A stretch of 10,191 nucleotides of DNA from contig JASHVF010000352.1 in the NCBI GenBank assembly GCA_030039615.1, positions 1 through 10,191 on the forward strand, read 5' to 3'. This DNA is from Gammaproteobacteria bacterium (GTDB lineage: Bacteria; Pseudomonadota; Gammaproteobacteria; Steroidobacterales; Steroidobacteraceae). A program made the translations under genes and the position numbers. This document shows, one piece after another, positions 1 to 5,959 of the stretch (its first letter is position 1; each line of letters begins with the position of its first letter). The notes beneath the pieces are model-generated. The model did not search any database, was not told the origin of the DNA, and saw nothing but the letters and a program-made list of their open reading frames with translations.

Positions 1-189
1 GAGCGGGTGCGCCCCTTCCCCGGGGTGCGCTTCTCGGTCGACGACCACCCGATCGAGGCGACGGTGTTTCCGGCCGACGGTATCCGCCAGGCACCGGTGA
101 GCCCGGTCGACGGGCGCCCGATGCGTCGGGCCAACGCCTTCGAGGTGGAGTCGCTCCTCGGGGAGGAGCTCGGGGACGAGGCGGGCTGA
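1..189 (+). CDS. 3' end of an unrecognised protein gene (partial)
   Basis: The reading frame is open from the first base and ends at TGA 187-189, giving the last 62 residues of a protein whose start lies outside the window. The tail contains VSPVDGRPMRRANAFEVESL and an acidic C-terminus (GEELGDEAG). Codon use is GC-rich at third positions as in the neighbouring genes, which supports real coding. I do not recognise the family and assign no function. It converges on gltA with only 27 bp between stops; a 6-bp stem (GGCGGG 180-185, CCCGCC 192-197) overlaps the stop but has no T-tract. Confidence 0.6.
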   Translation, partial: ERVRPFPGVRFSVDDHPIEATVFPADGIRQAPVSPVDGRPMRRANAFEVESLLGEELGDEAG

Positions 190-216
190 GACCCGCCGCG
201 GCGCGCGCCACGCGCT

Positions 217-1515
217 TCAGACGCGCTTGCGGATGTCGAGATACTCGCGGCGGGTGGCGCCGGTGTACAGCTGCCGCGGGCGGCCGATGCGCATGCCGGG
301 GTCGGCGATCATCTCCTGCCAGTTCGCCACCCAGCCGACGGTGCGCGCGATCGCAAACATCACCGTGAACATCGAGCGCGGGATGCCGATCGCGCTGTAG
401 ATCACTCCGGAATAGAAATCGACGTTCGGGTAGAGCTTGCGCGCCAGGAAGTACTCGTCCTTGAGGGCGATCTCCTCGAGGCGCAGCGCCAGCTCGAACA
501 GCGGATTGTCGCTGCGGCCGAGCGCGGCGAGCACCTTGTGGCACATCTCGCGGATGATCTTGGCGCGCGGATCGAAGTTCTTGTAGACGCGGTGGCCGAA
601 GCCCATGAGCCGGAAGTGGCTCGACTTGTCCTTGGCCATCGCCAGGTACTTCGGGATGTTGTCCACCGAGCCGATCTGCTCGAGCATCACCAGCACCGCC
701 TCGTTGGCGCCGCCGTGCGCCGGACCCCAGAGCGCGGACACGCCCGCCGAGATCGCCGCATAGGGATTGGCGCCGGTGCTGCCGGCGAGCCGCACGGTCG
801 AGGTGCTGGCGTTCTGCTCGTGGTCGGCGTGCAGCACGAACAGCAGGTCGAGCGCCTTGCTCGCCACGGGGTCGAGCCGGTATTGCTCGCACGGCACCGC
901 GAACATCATGTTGAGCAGGTTGCTGGCGTAGTCGAGACTGTTCTGCGGATAGATGAACGGCTGGCCGAGCGAATGCTTGTGCGCGGCCGCGGCGATGGTC
1001 GGCAGCTTGGCGATGATGCGGTGTGCGAAGATCTCGCGGTGGCGCGGGTTATGGATGTCCATCGTGTCGTGGTAGAACGCCGCCATCGACGCCACCACGC
1101 CCGACACCATCGCCATCGGATGCGCGTTGGCGTGGAAGCCGTTGAAGAAGCGCAACAGCCACTCGTTGATCATCGTGTGGTAGCGGATGTTGCCGATGAA
1201 CTCCTCGAGCTGCTTGGCGGTCGGCAGCTCGCCGATCAGCAGCAGGTACGCGACCTCCATGAAGGTGCTGTGCTCGGCCAGCTGCTCGATCGGATAGCCG
1301 CGATGCAGCAGCACGCCGGCGTCGCCGTCGATGTAGGTGATGCGGCTCTCGACCGCGGCAGTGGTGGCGTAGCCCGGATCGTAGGTGAATACGCCCAGGT
1401 CCTTGTGGAGTGCGCTGATGTCGAGGCCGGCGGGCCCGATGGTGCCGCTGCGGACCGGCAGTGCGCTGCTGCGCCCGCTCTCGGGATCGGTGACTGTGAA
1501 GGTCTTCTGGGTCAT
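217..1515 (-). CDS. gltA: Citrate synthase (type II, GltA)
   Basis: Condenses oxaloacetate and acetyl-CoA to citrate, the entry step of the TCA cycle, in the cytoplasm. The 432-residue product aligns along its whole length with E. coli GltA. The catalytic residues are visible: His267 in WGPAHGGANEA, His308 in GFGHRVYKNFDPRA and Asp366 in NVDFYSG; LHADHEQNASTSTVR (228-242) is also typical. The N-terminal beta domain (about 1-45) marks the large hexameric type II form, often NADH-inhibited; the inhibition itself is inferred. I chose ATG 1515 (MTQKTFTV) because it matches the usual GltA N-terminus. ATG 1533 (MEAAAHMTQ) remains possible. The longer frame from TTG 1605 begins inside the -35 of the predicted promoter, so it should not be transcribed. 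The Shine-Dalgarno sequence is weak. Downstream of rpmE on the same strand, but with its own promoter. Confidence 0.97.
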   Translation of the reverse strand: MTQKTFTVTDPESGRSSALPVRSGTIGPAGLDISALHKDLGVFTYDPGYATTAAVESRITYIDGDAGVLLHRGYPIEQLAEHSTFMEVAYLLLIGELPTAKQLEEFIGNIRYHTMINEWLLRFFNGFHANAHPMAMVSGVVASMAAFYHDTMDIHNPRHREIFAHRIIAKLPTIAAAAHKHSLGQPFIYPQNSLDYASNLLNMMFAVPCEQYRLDPVASKALDLLFVLHADHEQNASTSTVRLAGSTGANPYAAISAGVSALWGPAHGGANEAVLVMLEQIGSVDNIPKYLAMAKDKSSHFRLMGFGHRVYKNFDPRAKIIREMCHKVLAALGRSDNPLFELALRLEEIALKDEYFLARKLYPNVDFYSGVIYSAIGIPRSMFTVMFAIARTVGWVANWQEMIADPGMRIGRPRQLYTGATRREYLDIRKRV

Positions 1516-1580
1516 GTGCGCCGCGGCTTCCATGGCCGGCCCTGCGCACGCTCGGCGCGCAAAGCGCGGGAATCGAAGGA

Positions 1581-1609
1581 GGTTTACATGGACCACGCGC
1601 GACAATCAA
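1581..1609 (-). promoter_or_regulatory. Predicted sigma70 promoter of gltA
   Basis: Read on the minus strand: -35 TTGATT (1604-1609), a 17-nt spacer, and -10 TAAACC (1581-1586). The layout mirrors the rpmE promoter upstream. Transcription would begin near 1574, giving a leader of about 60 nt that includes a small hairpin (CGCGC TTT GCGCG) before ATG 1515. The -10 is a weak match (3 of 6), so the call rests on the exact spacing, position and resemblance to its neighbour. Confidence 0.5.
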
Positions 1610-1671
1610 GGCGCGCAGCCGCCGCTGTGAGGCGGCTCACCTGAAGGAGAGAGGAGTTCTCGAGTTCTGGA

Positions 1672-1715
1672 CGCGGACCCTCGAGGTCCGCGCGCCGCCT
1701 TTTATTTGGCGGCGC
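1672..1715 (-). terminator. Adjacent hairpins at the rpmE 3' end, possible terminator
   Basis: Two perfect 8-bp stems abut: CGCGGACC/GGTCCGCG with a 5-nt loop (1672-1692) and GCGCCGCC/GGCGGCGC with the loop TTTTATTT (1692-1715), which spans the rpmE stop codon. For rpmE transcripts there is no U-tract after the stems, so termination would be atypical. Read on the plus strand, the first stem is followed by TTTTATTT, so it could stop antisense transcription instead. A third 7-bp stem (AGCCGCC/GGCGGCT) lies at 1617-1637. The structures are certain; the role is not. Confidence 0.4.
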
Positions 1716-1917
1716 CCGCGGCGGCGTACTTCTTGCGGAACTTGTCGACGCGTCCGGCGGTGTCGACGATCTTCTGCTTGCCCGTATAGAAAGGATGGCA
1801 GGCGGAGCACACCTCGACCTGCAGGTCGTGGCCGAGCGTCGAGCTCGTCTTGAACGTGTTGCCGCACGTGCAGCTGACGGTGATCTCTTTGTACTCGGGG
1901 TGAATGGCGGCTTTCAT
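1702..1917 (-). CDS. rpmE: Large ribosomal subunit protein bL31 (zinc-binding form)
   Basis: A 71-residue component of the 50S subunit that bridges to the 30S head. The sequence follows E. coli L31 throughout (MK..IHP.Y..ITV.C.CGN, GHDL, VC..CHPF.TGKQ, GRVDKF.KKY). Cys16, Cys18, Cys37 and Cys40 form the complete zinc ribbon, so this is the C+ form that binds Zn, not the Zn-independent paralogue induced by zinc starvation. Start ATG 1917 matches the family; the open frame continues upstream to 2076 but that extension lies across and beyond the promoter and is unlike L31. The Shine-Dalgarno is poor. Lys/Ala-rich C-terminal tail (KKYAAAGAAK). It has its own promoter at 1988-2016. Confidence 0.97.
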   Translation of the reverse strand: MKAAIHPEYKEITVSCTCGNTFKTSSTLGHDLQVEVCSACHPFYTGKQKIVDTAGRVDKFRKKYAAAGAAK

Positions 1918-1987
1918 GGCGGCTCGTGAACCTTGGTGACCCGACAGCCAAAATGGGGCCTGGCGGCACGGACTTAAAGGGCGCGGG

Positions 1988-2016
1988 AGTTTAGCGGCAG
2001 CGCGGGCGCGTCTCAA
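1988..2016 (-). promoter_or_regulatory. rpmE: Predicted sigma70 promoter of rpmE
   Basis: On the minus strand, -35 TTGAGA (2011-2016, 5 of 6 consensus) and -10 TAAACT (1988-1993, 4 of 6) are separated by exactly 17 nt. The expected start is near 1981, leaving a leader of about 64 nt before ATG 1917. A cluster of DnaA-box-like sequences begins about 38 bp upstream of the -35. Confidence 0.65.
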
Positions 2017-2053
2017 GCGCGGCACCCGAGACCGACTGCCAGGGGCTCGTTCC

Positions 2054-2088
2054 TTATCCACAGAAGCTGTGGACAAGTCTGTGGACGG
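2054..2088. other. Cluster of three DnaA-box-like 9-mers upstream of rpmE
   Basis: TTATCCACA (2054-2062, plus) is a perfect consensus DnaA box. On the minus strand TTGTCCACA (2068-2076) has one mismatch and CCGTCCACA (2080-2088) has three. The first two form a 7-bp inverted repeat (TCCACAG AAG CTGTGGA, 2057-2073), and CTGTGGAC recurs directly at 2067 and 2079, 12 bp apart. A further perfect minus-strand box, TTATTCACA, lies at 2259-2267 inside the 3' end of hemW. DnaA binding is an inference from the motif; the sequence alone does not show whether this is a regulatory, titration or origin element. Confidence 0.5.
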
Positions 2089-2120
2089 ATAGCTCTGCGA
2101 GGCCCGGATTTCGCGGGCAG

Positions 2121-2180
2121 ATTACGTTATTGTTACTTTGATCAAATTTTGATCAGGCATTTTCTCCCTGTTATTTCAAA
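2121..2180. other. AT-rich patch with a 17-bp dyad in the rpmE-hemW gap
   Basis: This 60-bp stretch is about 72% A+T inside very GC-rich DNA. It contains a perfect inverted repeat TGATCAAA-T-TTTGATCA (2139-2155) with two GATC sites. The full gene-free interval 1918-2231 otherwise holds only the rpmE promoter and the DnaA-box cluster; I find no RNA gene and no hemW terminator in it. The dyad could be a regulator site or part of an unwinding region; neither is proven. Confidence 0.55.
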
Positions 2181-2231
2181 GAGTTAGCCGTACGATATCG
2201 AGCGGCTTGGACAGTTTGACGCGTAATTTAC

Positions 2232-3485
2232 TCATTCTCCGACGGCGCTTTCCGCGCCTGTGAATAAAGGCCGCAGGCTTTCCTGTCCGACCCCGGCCGC
2301 GCCGATTGACAAAGCGAAACTGCCAGACATTTCCGGCCTTTCCGGCATGAATTCGAGCAGCACGTCGTTGAGGAATCGCAGGCCGAGCAGGCTTGCGCGG
2401 TAGCCTGCGGCCGTGGGCTCGATGAGGCCACGCGCGGAAAGACGCGCGAGCGGCGCCGCGATGCTCGCCGCCTCGAGCCCGGTGCGGGCGCTGAAGTCCG
2501 CGAGCGCAAACCCGCCCGTGAGACGCAGCGCGTTCAGCATGAACTCGAACGGCAGCTCCGCCGGCGCCACCGTCGTGCGCGTGAGCTCACCGGCGGCGGC
2601 GGCCAGATAGCGGCGCGGCTCGCGCGGCTGCACGGTGCGCACGATGAGTGCGCGCGCCGCGAGAGTGAGCTTGCCGTGCGCACCCGCCCCGGCCCCGAGA
2701 TAGTCGCCGAAGCTCCAGTAGTTGAGGTTGTGGCGGCACTGCCGGCCCGCACGTGCGTACGCCGATACTTCGTAATGGCCGTAGCCGGCGGCGCCGAGAT
2801 GCGTCGCGCAGTCCTCGAGCATCGCGGCCGCCTGGTCCTCGTGCGGGAGCGTCGGCGGGCGCGCCGCAAACAGCGTGCCGGGCTCGAGCGTCAGCTGGTA
2901 GTGCGAGAGGTGTGCGGGCGCTAACGCCAGCGCCTCCTCGACGTCGCGCAGCGCGTCCGCGCGCTCCTGCCCGGGAAGTGCGTACATCAGATCGAGATTG
3001 AAGTTCGCAAGTCCCGCCGCGTGCAGCTCCTCGGCGGCGCGGCGCGTCTCCTCGGGCGAGTGGATGCGTCCGAGCGCGGCAAGCGCCGCGGGCGAGAAGC
3101 TCTGTGCGCCGAGCGACACGCGCGTCACGCCGGCCGCGTGGTACTCGCGGAACGCGCCGCGCTCGACGGCACCGGGGTTCGCCTCGAGTGTCACCTCGGC
3201 ATCGACGGCGAGGCTGAGGTGGCGCCGTGCCGCAGCGAGCACCCGGGCGATCGCCTCGGGAGGAAACAGGCTCGGCGTGCCGCCGCCGAAAAACACACTC
3301 AGCACGGTTCGGCCGCTCACCTCCGCGGCCTGGGCCTCGAGATCGCGCGCGAGCCTTGCGACATAGGGCTCGGAGGCGAGCTCGCCCGCGAGCGCATAGG
3401 AGTTGAAGTCGCAGTACGGGCACTTGCGCACGCACCACGGGAAATGCACGTACAGCGAGAGCGGCGGGGCGAGAAGCGCGGGCAC
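2232..3485 (-). CDS. hemW: HemW-type radical SAM protein (haem chaperone family)
   Basis: HemW binds haem and a [4Fe-4S] cluster and is thought to deliver haem to membrane proteins; it was long annotated as an oxygen-independent coproporphyrinogen oxidase. The 417-residue product opens with PPLSLYVHFPWC, and the cluster ligands are Cys18, Cys22 and Cys25 (CVRKCPYC), followed by FGGGTPS (66-72) for SAM binding. CRHNLNYW (250-257) carries the HNxxYW motif typical of HemW rather than HemN. The family end, FLNDVLLEFM, is reached at residue 380; about 37 further residues do not resemble the family, suggesting loss of an ancestral stop. Start is GTG 3485, the only start compatible with the usual N-terminus; Shine-Dalgarno is unclear. 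It is divergent from hipB. In E. coli hemW follows rdgB, but here the two lie over 6 kb apart in opposite orientation. Confidence 0.93.
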   Translation of the reverse strand: MPALLAPPLSLYVHFPWCVRKCPYCDFNSYALAGELASEPYVARLARDLEAQAAEVSGRTVLSVFFGGGTPSLFPPEAIARVLAAARRHLSLAVDAEVTLEANPGAVERGAFREYHAAGVTRVSLGAQSFSPAALAALGRIHSPEETRRAAEELHAAGLANFNLDLMYALPGQERADALRDVEEALALAPAHLSHYQLTLEPGTLFAARPPTLPHEDQAAAMLEDCATHLGAAGYGHYEVSAYARAGRQCRHNLNYWSFGDYLGAGAGAHGKLTLAARALIVRTVQPREPRRYLAAAAGELTRTTVAPAELPFEFMLNALRLTGGFALADFSARTGLEAASIAAPLARLSARGLIEPTAAGYRASLLGLRFLNDVLLEFMPERPEMSGSFALSIGAAGVGQESLRPLFTGAESAVGE

Positions 3486-3540
3486 GGGGTGCGTATGGTA
3501 CTCGCCGCGCCTTGGGTGTCGGGCGTTCCTGCAATGTGCG

Positions 3541-3562
3541 CGCTCGTACGAGCGATTAATCG
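3541..3562. promoter_or_regulatory. Palindromic operator candidate between hemW and hipB (distal)
   Basis: A perfect 14-bp palindrome CGCTCGTACGAGCG (3541-3554) overlaps a second one, CGATTAATCG (3553-3562). AGCGAT recurs directly at 3551, 3569 and 3581. CGATTAATC returns at 3640-3648 beside hipB. HipB-type repressors bind paired palindromes around their own promoter, so this is a plausible upstream site that could also touch hemW expression; that is inference. Confidence 0.4.
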
Positions 3563-3602
3563 ATCACAAGCGATGGAATGAGCGATTTTAGAGATATTGG
3601 GC

Positions 3603-3648
3603 TTGCCGCGTGGGCCTCTCTCAGGCTAGACTTATTGCTCGATTAATC
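3603..3648 (+). promoter_or_regulatory. Predicted hipBA promoter with proximal operator
   Basis: -35 TTGCCG (3603-3608) and -10 TAGACT (3627-3632) are 18 nt apart, each 4 of 6 to consensus. The expected start near 3639 coincides with the palindrome GATTAATC (3641-3648), so a repressor bound there would block transcription. The same CGATTAATC word occurs at 3553-3561, giving a two-site arrangement suitable for autoregulation by HipB. Confidence 0.45.
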
Positions 3649-3682
3649 ATGCATTAGGCAATGAAAGCATCAGTAAACGATC

Positions 3683-4024
3683 ATGAAAGTGACCCAGTCT
3701 GCGGTCGTGAACGAATCCCAGGCTTCCGAGGCCAAAAAGCTGGGCTCGGCGCTGGCGCGCCTGCGCATCGCTCGCGGTATGAAACAGGAGCAGGCGGCGC
3801 TGCGTGCCGGGCTCTCCCGCAACACTGCCTACCGTCTGGAGAAGGGAGATCCTGGAGTCGCGATGGGCCAGATCCTCAGGTACCTCGATGCGATCGTCCC
3901 GGGCAAGACGCTGCTCGAGCTGCTGTCCGAGACCGATCCCGCACTGGCCGCCTTGAGCGCCAGGGAACAGCGGCGGCGCGCGAGCGCGCTCACCAGGGGC
4001 GAGCTCGACGAGATCGACTTCTGA
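3683..4024 (+). CDS. hipB: HipB-like XRE-family antitoxin/repressor
   Basis: A 113-residue DNA-binding protein expected to neutralise and co-repress with the HipA protein encoded 2 nt downstream. Residues 20-80 form a Cro/CI (XRE) helix-turn-helix; the recognition region is KQEQAALRAGLSRNTAYRLE (34-53), followed by the typical MGQILRYLDAI helices. The C-terminal tail (90-113) is charged and ends in ELDEIDF, as in many HipB-like proteins. ATG 3683 is the only good start in frame; the Shine-Dalgarno is weak. HTH identity is strong; antitoxin role is inferred from the partner gene and spacing. Candidate operators lie at 3541-3562 and 3640-3648. Confidence 0.9.
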   Translation: MKVTQSAVVNESQASEAKKLGSALARLRIARGMKQEQAALRAGLSRNTAYRLEKGDPGVAMGQILRYLDAIVPGKTLLELLSETDPALAALSAREQRRRASALTRGELDEIDF

Positions 4025-4026
4025 GC

Positions 4027-5373
4027 ATGAGCGCCGCCGAGCAGAAACTCTTCGTGTTCGCGTACCTCGATACCGAGTGGCTGCCGTGCGGGCAGCTGAC
4101 GCTGAGCGAGGAGGGCACGCAGCTGCTCGCCTCGACGTTCGCCTATGGGCTGCGCTATCTGCAGCGCCCCGGCGCGCTCGAGGTGGATCCCGTGGCGCTC
4201 GGGCTGCGCGACAAGCTCGCGGTGCGCGGCAAGGCGCTCTTCCCACCCAACAACCTGCCCGCCTTCGGCGGCATCCGCGATGCCTCGCCCGATGCCTGGG
4301 GCCGGCGCGTCATCGAATCGCGCCTCAAAGTGCCGGCCAACAGCCTGCCCGAATCGGCCTACCTGCTGCACGCCGGCAGTCAGCGCGTCGGCGCGCTCGA
4401 CATCCGCGCTTCGAGGGAATCCTCCGCGACCCCGGGCTTCGGAACCTGGAACAACCTCGAGTACCTGATGGACGCGGCGCAGCGCATCGATGAAGGCCTG
4501 CCGGTGCCCGCGCCGCTCGAGGAAATCTTCGCCGAGGGCAGCGCGCTCGGCGGCGCACGGCCGAAGGCGACCGTGCGGGATGAGGAGCGGGTGCTGTGGC
4601 TCGCGAAATTTCCGAGCCGCAAGGACACACTCGCCGTGCCCGAGGTCGAGGTCGCGACGCTGCGCCTCGCGGCGGCAGCGGGCCTCACCGTGCCGCCGGT
4701 CAAGCTGCTGCAACTCGGCTCGCGCACCGTGATGCTGATTCGACGCTTCGACCGCTACTGGGCCAAGGCAGGCCAGGACGCACCGCTGCCGCAGGACCTG
4801 CTCAGCACGGCGCCGGCCTACGGCCTCGCCGAGAAGCGCCTCGGCTTCGTGAGCGGACTGACGCTGCTCGCCTGCGATGAGATGCAGTCCCCCGACAAGT
4901 CCTATGGCGACCTGGCGCAGGCAGTGCGCCGCTACTGCCACAGCCAGGTGATCCGCGCCAACAACCGCGAGCTCTTCGAGCGGCTGGTCTTCAATATCCT
5001 GGTCAGCAACGACGACGATCACCTGCGCAACCACGGCTTCGTCTTCGATCCGAGGCTCGGCGGCTGGCGCCTGAGTCCGCTCTACGATGTCATGCCGCGC
5101 GCGAGTCTCGCGCCCGAGCGGCGGCTGCACCTCGGCGTCGGTCCCGAGGGGCGCAGCGCCACCCTCGACAACGCGTTCGCCGGCCGCGAGACCTTCACGC
5201 TCTCGGCGGAGGCCGCCGGCGAGAGCATCGCGAGGATCTGGAAGGTGGTGCGCGAGTGGCGCGTGTACTTCGAGCAGTACGGGGTGGAGCCCCCGCAGAT
5301 CGAGAAGATCGCGCCGGCCTTCCGCCACCTCGACGAGGTCGCGACGCGTACACTGCGCAAGGTGATTCCCTGA
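4027..5373 (+). CDS. hipA: HipA-family serine/threonine kinase (toxin of a HipBA module)
   Basis: In E. coli, HipA phosphorylates glutamyl-tRNA synthetase and induces dormancy; the substrate here is unknown. The 448-residue length matches full-length HipA (about 440). An N-terminal HipA-coupling domain (about 8-100) precedes the kinase fold. The nucleotide loop is LGGARPK (174-180). The catalytic loop is NILVSNDDDHLRNHGF (323-338), with Asp330 as likely general base and Asn335. The metal-binding Asp354 lies in LSPLYDVMP. On ungapped alignment of the loop, the position of E. coli Ser150, whose autophosphorylation inactivates HipA, is Ala173, with Ser172 next to it. ATG 4027 lies 2 nt after the hipB stop, suggesting translational coupling. 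The frame stays open upstream to 3661, but that part overlaps hipB and has no HipA resemblance. Confidence 0.93.
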   Translation: MSAAEQKLFVFAYLDTEWLPCGQLTLSEEGTQLLASTFAYGLRYLQRPGALEVDPVALGLRDKLAVRGKALFPPNNLPAFGGIRDASPDAWGRRVIESRLKVPANSLPESAYLLHAGSQRVGALDIRASRESSATPGFGTWNNLEYLMDAAQRIDEGLPVPAPLEEIFAEGSALGGARPKATVRDEERVLWLAKFPSRKDTLAVPEVEVATLRLAAAAGLTVPPVKLLQLGSRTVMLIRRFDRYWAKAGQDAPLPQDLLSTAPAYGLAEKRLGFVSGLTLLACDEMQSPDKSYGDLAQAVRRYCHSQVIRANNRELFERLVFNILVSNDDDHLRNHGFVFDPRLGGWRLSPLYDVMPRASLAPERRLHLGVGPEGRSATLDNAFAGRETFTLSAEAAGESIARIWKVVREWRVYFEQYGVEPPQIEKIAPAFRHLDEVATRTLRKVIP

Positions 5374-5391
5374 CTGCGGAATGCGGCCGCC

Positions 5392-5919
5392 GTGATCAAG
5401 TACCTCGGATCAGCCGTGCTTGCATCGATCCTGGCAACCTCCGTGGCCGCCGCGGCCGAGATCGTCGCGCTTGGCGCCAGCAACACCGAGGGCAGGGGTC
5501 GCGGCAGCACCGCCGATGGCGTACCACGCGAGCAGGCCTACCCCGCGCAACTCGAACGCCTGCTCAACTCGAGTGGCTGCAGAGTGCGGGTGTTGAATGC
5601 CGGGGTAGCCGGCGATACGACCTCGGGGATGCTGGAGCGGCTGCCGGGCTTGCTCGCGACGGACACCCGGGTGCTCATTCTTCAGCCAGGTGGTAACGAC
5701 GAGAGGCGCGGTCAGGGCGAGAAGCTCGAGGGCAACATCGCGGCAATCGAGCGAATCGCCGCCGCGCATGGAATTCAGGTCATCTTGCTGCTGCGCCTGG
5801 GCAGGATCGCCCCCGGCGACCGCTTGCCGGACGGCGAGCATTTCAGCGCCGCCGGACATGCCCGGTTCGCGGCCTACCTGGAGCCGCTGGTGCGTGCGGC
5901 CGGAGTCTGCGCCGGGTGA
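5392..5919 (+). CDS. Exported SGNH/GDSL-family hydrolase, TesA/arylesterase-like
   Basis: A 175-residue probable periplasmic esterase or lysophospholipase-type enzyme; the substrate cannot be told. The N-terminus MIKYLGSAVLASILATSVAA followed by AAE looks like a Sec signal peptide cleaved near residue 22. The four SGNH blocks are present: nucleophile Ser30 in LGASNTEG, Gly74 in AGDTTSGM, Asn102 in PGGNDERRG, and Asp147/His150 in LPDGEHFSAAGH. It is shorter than the E. coli TesA precursor (208), with roughly 30 residues fewer between the GGND and DGEH blocks. Start is GTG 5392, placed so that the signal peptide is complete; no strong Shine-Dalgarno. It begins 18 bp after hipA on the same strand, so it may be co-transcribed with hipBA, although such a partner is not usual. 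Converges with yicC 40 bp downstream. Confidence 0.85.
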   Translation: MIKYLGSAVLASILATSVAAAAEIVALGASNTEGRGRGSTADGVPREQAYPAQLERLLNSSGCRVRVLNAGVAGDTTSGMLERLPGLLATDTRVLILQPGGNDERRGQGEKLEGNIAAIERIAAAHGIQVILLLRLGRIAPGDRLPDGEHFSAAGHARFAAYLEPLVRAAGVCAG

Positions 5920-5959
5920 CCGGCAGCTCAGCAGCTGGAGCGAGGCGGCCGCGGGGCGG

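Noticed and set aside
217..1605. A 462-residue form of citrate synthase starting at TTG 1605.
   Set aside because: The extra 30 residues do not resemble the family and the codon lies in the predicted -35, upstream of the expected transcription start.
1588..1644. An 18-codon plus-strand ORF with a textbook AAGGAGGT Shine-Dalgarno (1576-1583) and hairpins plus a T-run downstream, resembling a leader peptide or small-protein gene.
   Set aside because: The apparent Shine-Dalgarno is the complement of the predicted gltA -10 region (GTAAACC on the minus strand), no plus-strand promoter is evident, and the peptide is low-complexity Arg/Ala.
538..1644. A 368-codon plus-strand open frame opposite gltA.
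   Set aside because: Antisense shadow of gltA; His/Arg/Val-rich composition typical of reverse frames in GC-rich genes.
1702..2076. An N-terminally extended L31 starting at 2076.
   Set aside because: The extension runs over the promoter and intergenic region; L31 homology begins exactly at ATG 1917.
2138..2155. An FNR/Anr box (TTGAT-N4-ATCAA) within the AT-rich patch.
   Set aside because: The half-sites are not arranged with the required orientation and 4-nt spacing; the dyad is better described as TGATCAAA-T-TTTGATCA.
3829..5328. A 499-codon minus-strand frame opposite hipA.
   Set aside because: Shadow of hipA, which has clear kinase motifs; the antisense product is Arg/Glu/His-rich with no recognisable domain.
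3661..5373. A 570-codon frame giving HipA a 122-residue N-terminal extension from ATG 3661.
   Set aside because: The extension overlaps hipB out of frame, resembles no HipA sequence, and HipA is already full length from 4027.
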